Shown piece after piece: positions 11,117-21,026 of a stretch of 64,000 nucleotides of DNA. The notes beneath the pieces are model-generated. The model did not search any database, was not told the origin of the DNA, and saw only the letters and a list, made by a program, of their open reading frames with translations. The stretch is from Artocarpus heterophyllus (lineage: Eukaryota > Streptophyta > Magnoliopsida > Rosales > Moraceae). The position numbers and the translations under genes are program-made. The stretch spans positions 20,358,239 through 20,422,238 of the forward strand of contig CM046330.1 in NCBI GenBank assembly GCA_025403435.1. Reading direction: 5' to 3'. How positions within the stretch are numbered: position 1 is the first letter of the stretch; the number at the start of each line of letters is the position of its first letter.

Positions 11117-11917
11117 TGATACGAACCACGCCAAGAACTGACGCGACCCTAACCGAAGTTGGTTTCCAAGATCAACTTTCTAACCGGTTTTGGATGGAAC
11201 CGCGACCCGATGCCCAACAAGAAGCACGAACCTTGGTATGTGAGGACGCCACAATCAGCTATGGAGAGACCGATTGATAAGTCTTGGTACGTGAGGACGC
11301 CACAATCAGCTATGGATGGTCTGATTGATAAGTCTATGAACGCCACGGAAATTTCCGATAAGTTCGAATAGTTCGTTTAGGAACTAAAGAGAATTAAACC
11401 TCAAAATTATGTGTTATTACTTGTATCCCATTGATTGAAATTCGTTACAATTATATAGGGGTTCCTATGCGAATTTTCAGCCCCTAATTCCCATGGAAAT
11501 TTCGGGAAACTCATTTAACAAAAGTCAAATCTAGACTAAATAAGGAAAGTTCCCTTAATGGCTTAAAAGCCTTACAATAATAGAAATACCAGAAACGGAA
11601 AAAAAGGAAACTAGACATTAAAAGGTCAAAACTGATTCTTCTCGCCATGTGTCGCCTCAAAATGGGAAAGTAACTGAAATGGAAATTACTCAATCCCTTC
11701 TATAGCTTGAATCACGCATTTATTGGTGTGGTTGTCGCATGCAATTCCCTCAATGGGCCTCCATGCAATAGCTTGAGCCCAAGTTGCTTGAATCAGCCCA
11801 ATAAGTGTTTCTTTAAATTTCTTCGCACGAGCTCTCGTAACCGGACCAATGGGAACTTGAATTGGATCTGAATATGTCTCCCACGTGCTCTTGCTTGTGC
11901 TAGTGATGTCCTCATCA
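11117..11917 (-). repeat. A3 3' LTR
   Basis: 801 bp, TGATACGAACC to CTCATCA in plus orientation. It contains the last 77 codons of pol (11686-11917) and two 51 bp units. Confidence 0.93.
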
Positions 11918-14900
11918 TTCCCCTCCTCTTGAGAAGGATTTGTCCTCAAATCTTCGCCTACATCAAAAGGACTTAGATCAGAAACATTAAAGGAGGCACT
12001 TACACCATACTCACCTGGCAAGTCTAGCTTGTACGCATTATCATTGATCCTTTCGAGAATTTGAAAAGGACCATCCCCTCTAGGCAATAGCTTGGATTTC
12101 CTTTGCTCCGGAAACCGTTCCTTGCGTAAGTGCAACCACACCCAATCACCGGGCTCGAAGACGAGCTTGTGACGCCCTTTGTTGGCTTGTTCAGCATATT
12201 GTTTAGTCCTTCGCTCGATGTTGAGTCTTGCCTTCTCGTGTATCTGCTTAACAAGATCAGCTTTTCTTTTTCCATCTAAATTCACATGCTCAGACAAAGG
12301 TAATGGCATTAAATCCAAAGGAGTTAAAGGATTAAAACCATAAACAATTTCAAACGGTGAAAATTGAGTAGCAGAATGAATAGATCGATTATAAGCAAAC
12401 TCAACATGTGGTAAACACTCCTCCCATGTTTTGATGTTCTTTTTAATGACAGCCCTCAACAAAGTAGACAAGGTTCTATTCACAACTTCTGTTTGACCAT
12501 CGGTTTGAGGGTGACAAGTAGTTGAAAACAGTAGCTTAGTCCCTAACTTAGCCCACAAAGTCTTCCAAAAGTAGCTTAAGAACTTGGGGTCCCTATCAGA
12601 AACAATTGTCCTAGGCATACCATGAAGTCTCACAATTTCCCTAAAGAACAAATCAGCAACATTGGAAGCATCATCTGTCTTGTGGCATGGAATAAAATGA
12701 GCCATCTTTGAAAACCTATCCACGACCACAAATATTGAGTCTCTTCCCCGTTTAGACCTAGGCAAACCTAACACAAAATCCATCGAAATATCAATCCAGG
12801 GTTCCCTAGGTATTGGTAAAGGGGTGTATAAACCATGGGGCTGCACTCTTGATTTAGCCTGCCTACAAGTTACACATCTACCACAAAGCCTCTCAACATC
12901 TCGTTTCATATGTGGCCAATAGAAGTGTTCCTGCAACATAGCTAAAGTTTTCACTACTCCAAAATGTCCCATCAATCCTCCCCCATGGGATTCCCTCACT
13001 AGCAAATCTCTTAATGAACAATTTGGCACACATAATTTATTCTCCCGAAACAAGTATCCCTCATGCCTAAAGTATTTACCACTAGCAGATCTCTCACAAG
13101 CTTGATACTCAGTACGAAAGTCATGGTTATCAGCATATAACTCTTTAATGTGTTCAAAACCTAGTAGTTTAGCATTAAGAGTTGAGATTAAGACATACTT
13201 GCGAGAAAGTGCATCGGCAACGACGTTTTCCTTACCTTGCTTGTAGCGAATGACATATGGAAACGTCTCTATGAATTCTACCCAACGAGCATGCCTCTTG
13301 TTCAGCTTGTGCTGGCCCTTCAAGTGTTTCAGGGACTCATGATCAGTGTGAATCATGAACTCCTTAGGCCATAGGTAGTGCTGCCACATCTCTAATGCCC
13401 GAACCAATGCATACATCTCTTTATCATAAGTTGGGTAATTAAGAGTTGCCCCATTCAGCTTCTCACTAAAATATGCTATTGGTCTCCCTTCCTGCATTAA
13501 AACAGCACCAATTCCAACACCTGAAGCATCACATTCAATCTCAAAAGTTTTGGCAAAATTAGGTAAAGATAACAATGGAGCATTTGTCAACTTCTCCTTG
13601 AGTAGCTGAAATGCCTTTTTCTTGCTCTTCTCCCCATCTAAACCCAACGTTTTTCTTGATCACTTCAGTCAGTGGTGCGGCTATAGTACTGAAATCTTTC
13701 ACAAACCGCCGGTAGAAACTAGCAAGTCCATGAAAACTCCGTACGTTTCCCACACTAGTTGGACTCGGCCATTCCTGGATGGCTCGCACCTTTTCTTCAT
13801 CAACCTGTATACCTTGAGCACTAACAACAAAACCAAGAAACACAAGCTTATCTGTGCAAAAGGTACATTTCTTGAGGTTAGCATACAACTTTTCCTTCCG
13901 CAAAACATCTAAAACAAGTTTCAAATGTTCAATATGTTCATCCAAATTGCTGCTATAGATAAGGATATCATCAAAATAAACAACGACAAATTTTCCAATA
14001 AAAGCTCGCAAAACATGGTTCATTAAACGCATAAATGTGCTAGGCGCATTGGTTAAACCGAAAGGCATTACCAACCACTCATACAAGCCTTGTTTTGTTT
14101 TGAAAGCCGTTTTCCACTCATCTCCCTCTTTCATGCGAATTTGATGATATCCACTCTTTAGATCAATTTTAGAAAACACACAAGCACCATGCAATTCATC
14201 TAACATGTCATCCAAGCGAGGAATGGGATGTCGATACTTTACCGTGATGTTGTTGATGGCTCGACAATCAACGCACATCCTCCAAGTCCCATCTTTCTTA
14301 GGCACAAGTAAAACTGGTACGGCGCACGGGCTCATGCTTTCTCTCACGTGTCCCTTCTCCATCAACTCATTTACCTGCCGTTGGAGTTCCTTTGTCTCCT
14401 CGGGATTACTCCTATAGGCTGGTCGGTTTGGGATTGTAGCTCCAGGTATGAAGTCGATTTGATGTTCAATCCCACGGATTGGAGGTAAACCTTGTAGTGT
14501 TTCCTCGGGAAAGATATCCTCAAAATCCTGCAAAAGAGAAACAACAGAACTATGCAAGGTGGAATCAAGATCGTTAGTGTTTAATAACGCCTCCTTGTAC
14601 ATGAGTAAAATCATCGGCTGATTAGAAAACAAAGCTCTTCTCACATCACTCTTTCTTGCATAAAAGTTTGTTTTTCTCTCTACTTTTCTCTCATTGGCTG
14701 ATTGTGAATTCTTTTCAGCCCTCTCAATTTTCTCTCCCTTGCTCTCTTTGCTCTCCTTTTTCTCGGCCATCTCTTCTTTTTTTCTCTTACTGGCCGAACT
14801 CTCTCTCTGCACTCCCACTCTTGATTTTTCTTCACTCTTTATTTTTTTATCACTTTCTCTCTGTAAGCTCACTTGGTCTTCATAGACCTGTTTTGGTGTT

Positions 14901-16525
14901 AATGGAACTAGAGTGATCGTCTTTTGATTGTGAACAAATGAGTACTTGTTGGTGAAACCATCATGCTTAACTCGCCGATCAAATTGCCATGGTCTGCCTA
15001 ACAACAAGTGCCCAGCTTGCATCGGAACCACATCGCACAAAACTTCATCTTCATATCTTCCAATGCGAAAAGGAACTAACACCTGTTTATGCACCTTTAC
15101 CTCACCAGTATCATTTAACCATTGCAATTTATATGGCCGAGGATGCTTAATTGTTGGCAGCCCTAACTTCTCTACCATGGTTGTGCTTGCAACATTAGTA
15201 CAACTCCCACCATCAATAATCACACTACATACCTTGTTTTGAACGTGGCACCTAGTGTGGAAGATGTTTTCCCGTTGCACCTCTTCATCTTCTTCTTTGG
15301 CTTGCACACTTAAAGCTCTCCTTGTGACCAACAATTCTCCTTGGACAGCGCACTCCTCATCGTCGACATCCTCTAATGAAGGCATAGAGTCATTGTCCGA
15401 ATCCTCCTCGGTTTCAATGTCTCCATTGTCCCGCATCACCATAACTCGTTTGTTCGGACATTGGCTTGCTATATGACCCCTGCCTTGACATTTAAAACAT
15501 TTAATATCACGAGTCCGAGTAGTGGAAGAATCGAATTTACCTTGATTCCCATGGCTGGCCACCTCTTGTTTTTGCTCGAACTTTGGCTTGGGGTTGGATT
15601 GCTTCTCATCCTTCTTCCATTGGTTGGTTTTCCAAGCCGATGTACTCGGGTTTTGGCTAGGACGTGTGCTACTGCCCCTCCTCATAAGTTGATTCTCAAC
15701 TTTAATAGCCATGTGCACCATGTCCTCCAACTCCACATAATGTTGCAACTCAACGGCATTGTGAATATCTCGGTTCAAGCCCGCCAAAAACCTTGCCATT
15801 GTAGCCTCCCGATCCTCCTCTATATTAGCCCGAATCATCATAACCTCCATCTCCTTATAGTACTCCTCTACACTCCGGTTGCCTTGCTTAAGGTTTTGTA
15901 GTTTGTTGTACAACTCCCGGTAGTAGTAAGTTGGCACAAATTGCTTTCTCATCACGGTCTTCATCTCTTCCCATGACTCAATAGGCCGCTCTCTATTTCG
16001 TCTCCTGTTTATAACAAGCTGATCCCACCAAGTAATAGCATAATCAGAAAATTCAATTACAGCCAATTTTACCTTCTTTGCCTCAGAATAGTAGTGGCAG
16101 TCAAAGATGAACTCCATTTTCTTCTCCCATTCTAGGTACGCTTCTGGATTGGATTTGCCTTGAAATGATGGTATCTTCATTTTTATGCCTCTCAAACTAT
16201 CATCTTCCCTGTTCCTAACGCCTCTATCCCGTCCAAATCTTCGGTGACTACCCGCTGAATCTTCTCCTTCGTCAAACTCTTCCCCATCATTCCTATAGTA
16301 GTCATCAACCTCTCCTCTAACCGGAACCCTTTCTCGCCTACGTGCATGAGGAACATGTTGTGGCTGCTCCACATGTGCGTTTTCTATCTGGTCTATCCTC
16401 TCATGAAGCTGTCCTATCTCTCCCCTCAATAATCGCCTCATCTCCCCCATCATCGCTTCCATCAGAAGTTTTGGGTCTGCTGCACCCGAGGTACCCTCAA
16501 TAGTGTTCTTGCTGTTGTTTGACAT
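11686..16525 (-). pseudogene. gag-pol: A3 gag-pol, full length with one frameshift
   Basis: Start chosen at ATG 16523-16525 (MSNNSKNTIEG); an in-frame GTG lies 13 codons upstream. Order: gag; CCHC knuckle [14 protein letters not shown] (about residue 343); aspartic protease VIIDGGSC (about 435); RT with YFDD (about 850); RNase H with ECDASG and [13 protein letters not shown] integrase zinc domain; DDE core ([18 protein letters not shown]); GPFQIL; C-terminal [14 protein letters not shown] run of five Ts at 13616-13620, four in the sister copies, shifts the frame at the RT/RNase H boundary. Everything else reads open. It is probably a recent loss, since the lesion is a one-base homopolymer change; a sequencing error cannot be excluded. 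Confidence 0.93.
11918..11930 (-). promoter_or_regulatory. A3 polypurine tract
   Basis: Complement of TTCCCCTCCTCTT directly abutting the 3' LTR; it encodes EEGN in frame, as in A1. Confidence 0.85.
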
Positions 16526-16564
16526 TTTCCAAAGGGCCTCACCACACTCCCTTACGTGTTTCAC

Positions 16565-17103
16565 TCGTGAAATGGTTCACTCAATTTCACTCGTGTTTAC
16601 ACTCAATACTTTCGGCTTTTGTCCACTCTAATGCTCTCGCCTCTATGCCTTTTTCCACTCGTTAATTCTCACTCAGTTCCTATAAAACTAGTCAAATCAA
16701 TATCAAAAAATTTCCTTGACAATTCACAAATAGATTACCAAAGAGACAAGACTATAACAGGAACAAAGAATTTAGGCTTTTAGAATCACACCCAAAAGGA
16801 ACAAAATTTCAGCAAAAAATTTTTGGTCTATGCAGGGAATTCAATTTTGGATTCCTTAAACGATGAATAACAAAATTTTTTTTTTTTTTTTTTTCGGATC
16901 CTCTTGTTTTTCTTCTTTTCCTTCTTTTTTTTTTTTTTTCCTTTTCGTTTCTTTTCTTTCTTTCTTTCTTTTCTTTTCGGATCTTTTTTTTTTTTTTAAC
17001 CGACTTTGATAATGGAAATCAAAACTCACAAACAATTGAAACAAACAAAAAACTAAGAGAACGGATAAGCAAAACCTGATTAGAACCTCGCTCTGATACC
17101 AAA
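16565..17103 (-). other. A3 leader with homopurine tract and PBS
   Basis: 539 bp between 5' LTR and gag. It includes a long A/G-only run on the element strand (complement of T/C-rich 16875-16997) with GGATC spacers. The PBS TGGTATCAGAGC is the complement of 17090-17101, matching the end of plant initiator tRNA-Met, three bases from the LTR. Confidence 0.85.
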
Positions 17104-17904
17104 TGATACGAACCACGCCAAGAACTGACGCGATCCTAACCGAAGTTGGTTTCCAAGATCAACTTTCTAACCGGTTTTGGATGGAACCGCGACCCGATGC
17201 CCAACAAGAAGCACGAACCTTGGTATGTGAGGACGCCACAATCAGCTATGGAGAGACCGATTGATAAGTCTTGGTATGTGAGGACGCCACAATCAGCTAT
17301 GGATGGTCTGATTGATAAGTCTATGAACGCCACGGAAATTTCCGATAAGTTCGAATAGTTCGTTTAGGAACTAAAGAGAATTAAACCTCAAAATTATGTG
17401 TTATTACTTGTATCCCATTGATTGAAATTCGTTACAATTATATAGGGGTTCCTATGCGAATTTTCAGCCCCTAATTCCCATGGAAATTTCGGGAAACTCA
17501 TTTAACAAAAGTCAAATCTAGACTAAATAAGGAAAGTTCCCTTAATGGCTTAAAAGCCTTACAATAATAGAAATACCAGAAACGGAAAAAAAGGAAACTA
17601 GACATTAAAAGGTCAAAACTGATTCTTCTCGCCATGTGTCGCCTCAAAATGGGAAAGTAACTGAAATGGAAATTACTCAATCCCTTCTATAGCTTGAATC
17701 ACGCATTTATTGGTGTGGTTGTCGCATGCAATTCCCTCAATGGGCCTCCATGCAATAGCTTGAGCCCAAGTTGCTTGAATCAGCCCAATAAGTGTTTCTT
17801 TAAATTTCTTCGCACGAGCTCTCGTAACCGGACCAATGGGAACTTGAATTGGATTTGAATATGTCTCCCACGTGCTCTTGCTTGTGCTAGTGATGTCCTC
17901 ATCA
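17104..17904 (-). repeat. A3 5' LTR (promoter LTR)
   Basis: 801 bp, nearly identical to 11117-11917. A TATATAA-type box lies on the minus strand at 17438-17444, followed downstream by the leader module with two 51 bp units. Confidence 0.92.
17438..17444 (-). promoter_or_regulatory. TATA box of A3 5' LTR
   Basis: TATATAA within CCCCTATATAATTG, the only clear TATA in the LTR and conserved in the A LTRs. Transcription would start about 30 bp downstream, so R and U5 hold the 51 bp repeats. Inferred from sequence only. Confidence 0.6.
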
Positions 17905-17909
17905 GAGGG

Positions 17910-17992
17910 TGGTCTTGGGTGTTATATATATGGGTTCACAATCCTCCCCTTGCAAGCTAGCTTTTGGGGTGGAGTTAGGTGGGTTCATATCA
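17910..17992 (+). repeat. TRIM 5' LTR, second part
   Basis: Continues the LTR broken by A3, ending GGGTTCATATCA, and matches 18202-18284 apart from a few changes. It contains GTTATATATATGGGTTC, a TATA-like stretch. Confidence 0.87.
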
Positions 17993-17994
17993 TA

Positions 17995-18006
17995 TGGTAT
18001 CAGAGC
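17995..18006 (+). promoter_or_regulatory. TRIM primer binding site (initiator tRNA-Met)
   Basis: TGGTATCAGAGC two bases after the 5' LTR, identical to the A3 PBS. Confidence 0.88.
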
Positions 18007-18025
18007 CAAACCTCTGCTAGTTGGT

Positions 18026-18150
18026 GGGCGCATGTACAAAGGTTCCCCACCGCTCGTGTGGGTTAACGACGGAGTTGGCACGAGGACTGGGCGCATGTAC
18101 AAAGGTTCCCTGCCGCTCGTGTGGGTTAACGACGGAGTTGGCACGAGGAC
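18026..18150 (+). repeat. TRIM interior: 63 bp tandem duplication
   Basis: Two copies (from 18026 and from 18089) starting GGGCGCATGTACAAAGG and ending GGCACGAGGAC, differing at only a few positions. They fill most of the 181 bp interior and contain no open frame of note. Confidence 0.85.
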
Positions 18151-18173
18151 GTGCAGTCTAAAGGGGTCGGGAA

Positions 18174-18284
18174 TGATGTGTCCCACATCGGTTAGAGAGG
18201 GTGGTCTTGGGTGTTATATATATGGGTTCACAATCCTCCCATCGCAAGCTAGCTTTTGGGGTGGACTTAGGTGGGTTCATATCA
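18174..18284 (+). repeat. TRIM 3' LTR with polypurine tract upstream
   Basis: 111 bp, TGATGTGTCCCACATCGG to GGGTTCATATCA. The purine-rich AAAGGGGTCGGGAA (18160-18173) abuts it. TSD CCTTA follows. Confidence 0.88.
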
Positions 18285-18289
18285 CCTTA

Positions 18290-18630
18290 CAATAATAGAA
18301 ATAAACAAATGAAAAAAGGAAACTAGACATTAAAAGGTCATAAGCTGATTCTTCTCGCCATGTGTTGCCTCAAAACGGGAAAGTAACTGAAATGGAAATT
18401 ACTCGATCCCTTCTAGAGCTTGAATCACGCATTTGTTGGTCTGGTTGTCGCATGCAATTCCCTCAATGGGCCTCCATGCAATGGCTTGAGCCCAAGTTGC
18501 TTGAATCAGCCCAATAAGCGTTTCTTTGAACTTCTTCGCACGAGCTCTCGTAACCGGACCAATGGGAACTTGAATTGGATCTGAATATGTCTCCCACGTG
18601 CTCTTGCTTGTGCTAACGATGTCCTCATCA
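18290..18630 (-). repeat. LTR3 of the A-type complex, right part
   Basis: Continues 10619-11074 after the TRIM and ends CTCATCA, followed by the C1 TSD GGAAC. On the minus strand C1 codons run into the LTR in frame (EFAIDSVP then DEDIVSTSK), giving a 143-codon chimeric frame at 18399-18830 made by the insertion. Confidence 0.87.
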
Positions 18631-19792
18631 GGAACCGAGTCAATGGCAAACTCAATTTTCCCATCTAGCGGCAATTTTGGTATGTCCTTTAGAAATACCT
18701 CTAAAAATTCTTGCACCACTGGTACATCTTCAGGCCCAAGCTTTTGTTCAACTTGTGTATCTACCACACTAGCCAAATAAACAATACAATTGTTATCCAA
18801 CAATCTATGGGCTTTCAAGGTAGAAATCATTGGGGTTCTTAAGTTACTTGTAGCTCCTACGAAAGAAAACTCTTCTTGTTCTGGTGGTCAGAACATCACC
18901 ATTTTCTTTCGCAATCTATCGTGGCATGGTATTTTGACAACCAATCCATTCCCAAAATCACCTCATAATCTAACATGTCAAGGATAATCAAATCCGCAAG
19001 TAATTTTCTTCCATTAATTATTATCATGCAGCCTCTGAGGACTTGATTTGATTGAAGAGTCTCTCCAGATGGAATACTAACACTATACTTAACAAGAAGC
19101 CTATTTGGTCGTTTACCTAATTTTGTCACATACTCACTAGATGCAAATGAATGTGTTGCTCCTGAATCTACCAAAGTATGAGTAGGTATGTTAGAGATAA
19201 AAATCTCACTGAGACAACTAAAGGATTGGTCTCTGCATCCTCTTGAGTAAAAGCAAAAACTCAAGCTGGAACTTTCTTCTGATCTTGAACATTTACTTTG
19301 CAGTATTTGGCAAAATGCCCAATTTTCCCACAGTTATAACATGCTATAGGTCCTTCCACGCAGGCTCCAAAATGAAATCTTCCACATCTAGTACATTTGG
19401 GTTTTGGTCTACCTGCATTCGGTGTTGTCATTTCAATCTTGGGATGTTTTGATTGATAAAAAATTTGGGCCTGATTTTGATTCCATGGACCTGGTCTCTT
19501 ATTTCCTTATTCCACTATTGCTTTCCTTTTTTGTACTAAAAGTTAGGCTTGAAATTCTTCTTGCTTTCTTCTTTTTCTTTCATTTCCTTTTCCCTTGCTT
19601 CTTTGTCCCTATCTCGAATTTTATTCTCTGCACATTCCGCATCTAGAGCGCTTTATGCTATTTTAGAGTAAGTTAGACCTTCTATTCCAACCACTGCTGC
19701 ATCTCTAAATATTTCTGGCTTCAGACCCTCCATGAATTGTTCTATTTTAAGAGCATCAGTACTCGCCAGTTGAGGAGCATAATGAGATAGTT
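18631..19792 (-). pseudogene. gag-pol: C1 protease, zinc knuckle and C-terminal gag remnant
   Basis: On the minus strand: end of gag (IEQFMEGLKPEIFRDAAVV region); CCHC knuckle [14 protein letters not shown] (about 19295-19336), intact here; protease with VDSGATHSFASSEYVTKLG (about 19140-19180) and ILGMDWLSKYHATIDC; then the linker to RT. Frames are interrupted by several stops. It continues to 6740 beyond the A-type complex and to 29611 beyond G. The VDSGATHSFA and LGMDWL motifs are typical of Tekay/Del chromoviruses. Confidence 0.87.
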
Positions 19793-20224
19793 TGTAACAT
19801 CTAGGAAATCTAATTAGGCATGATTGGTGTTTAGATGGTGGATTAGTATGCCTTAATGTAAATTTAAACTTAATTTAAGTATTTTATGATATTTTAAATT
19901 TATCCCATTTTTAATTATTCTTATATGTTATCTTGAATTTTTAAACAAAACAATTTGTCAGATGCTCGGTACGTCCCAACTACAAACTGTGTGCTGGGAA
20001 CACAGTTGTGCTCTGCAAAACCACTCATCCCCTACTATTTATTTCCCTCTCACTCTCCCTCACGTCCTCTCTCTCCCTCTCTCCCACGCTGCCCTCTCTC
20101 TTTCGCTTCCTCTCTTTATTTTGATTTCAAATTTTTGAGTTCGAACATGATTCTCAGCTAGATTGGGAGGTGAGGAACATGATTAGGACTCCCACAAACC
20201 ATTTTGAAGCTTTGATTCGAGGTT

Positions 20225-21026
20225 TGACAAGAACCTCGCCAATATACTGACGAAACCCGTTATCAATAAGAAGGAACCAAGACCGTTTCTACTCAGATTT
20301 GGATGGAAATCACCGCGACCCGTTGCTTATATCGAAGCAAGAACCTTGGTATATCGAAGACGCCACAATCAAGGATGGAAAGCCTGATTGATAAGTCGGG
20401 GGTTGAACGCTCGGATTGATCCGAAGAGTTCGTGCAGTTCGTCAAAGAACCAAAGAAAGAATTATTTCTCTCAGAAAATAAACATTCATTCATTCATGTC
20501 CCCCCATTAACCTTGGGAACGCCTATTTATAGGCCAAAAATTACAAAGTGTTGCCCAAAAAAAAGAAAAGTTGACAAATTCAAACATAATTACTAAGCCT
20601 AAAATAAAAACCAGAAGAAAGGAAAGTCTTTAATGGCTGATTTTCAGCCATTTACACGCCCAACAATAAACGGAAAGTGCAATTAATCCTTGTCAACAAT
20701 TTGCATAAATGATTAGCCGCGTGTGCCAAAATGAGAAGGTTTTCCGAAAGTCTTCCATTGACTTGATCTTGCAAAATTTGAGCTGATTTCAATCAGGCTT
20801 GACTCATCCGGATTCTTCTAGAACTTGGATCAAATTGATGCACCGTTGTGGTTGGCGTGGGCCTGGGTCAATGGGTTTGCACAAATTTTCTTGATTCCAG
20901 ATTTCATGAATCAGCCCATTTAGTGCTTCCTTGAATTTCTTAGCTCGGGCTCTTGTGACTGGTCCAATAGGAATTTGTATTGGGTCAACCACCTTCCATG
21001 CATTTGAGCTCCCTAAGTCTCCATCA
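20225..21026 (-). repeat. B1 3' LTR
   Basis: 802 bp, TGACAAGAACC to CTCCATCA in plus orientation. It encodes the last 74 codons of pol (20804-21026). The polypurine complement TTCCCCTCCTCTT is at 21027-21039. Confidence 0.93.

Larger units (their letters stand above)
11117..17904 (-). mobile_element. A3: nearly complete CRM-clade retrotransposon
   Basis: 6788 bp with TSD GAGGG at 11112-11116 and 17905-17909. LTRs of 801 bp differ at only about three positions by eye, so this is one of the youngest insertions. PBS, leader, one gag-pol frame with a single frameshift, and polypurine tract (complement at 11918-11930) are in the expected order. It sits inside a TRIM, inside an A-type LTR, inside C1: the fourth level of nesting. 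Confidence 0.93.
11075..18284 (+). mobile_element. TRIM (terminal-repeat retrotransposon in miniature), split by A3
   Basis: TSD CCTTA at 11070-11074 and 18285-18289. Without A3 and its duplicated GAGGG the element is about 417 bp: 5' LTR (11075-11116 joined to 17910-17992), PBS, 181 bp non-coding interior, and 3' LTR 18174-18284. LTRs start TGATGTGTCCCACATCGG and end GGGTTCATATCA. It has no coding capacity, as expected for a TRIM, and must be moved by enzymes from another element. Confidence 0.9.
6741..18630 (-). mobile_element. A-type tandem complex: three LTRs and two gag-only internal units, inserted in C1
   Basis: The outer TSD GGAAC is at 6736-6740 and 18631-18635. Between lie LTR1 (6741-7485), internal unit 1 (7486-8654), LTR2 (8655-9451), internal unit 2 (9452-10618) and LTR3 (10619-11074 plus 18290-18630, split by the TRIM). 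The LTR and internal sequences repeat with a period of about 1964 bp. Each internal unit has only leader plus the first part of gag. It is then fused, through a shared AGATG, to about 35 bp of C1 sequence that immediately precedes the next LTR. No pol is present, so the complex cannot encode its own movement. Confidence 0.85.

Noticed and set aside
18026..18150. 63 bp tandem duplication considered as a satellite
   Set aside because: Only two copies, confined to the TRIM interior.
19793..20219. First read as intergenic host DNA between C1 and B1
   Set aside because: The TAGTT duplication with 29611-29615, and the matching copy at the same gag site in C2, show it is one end of the solo LTR G.
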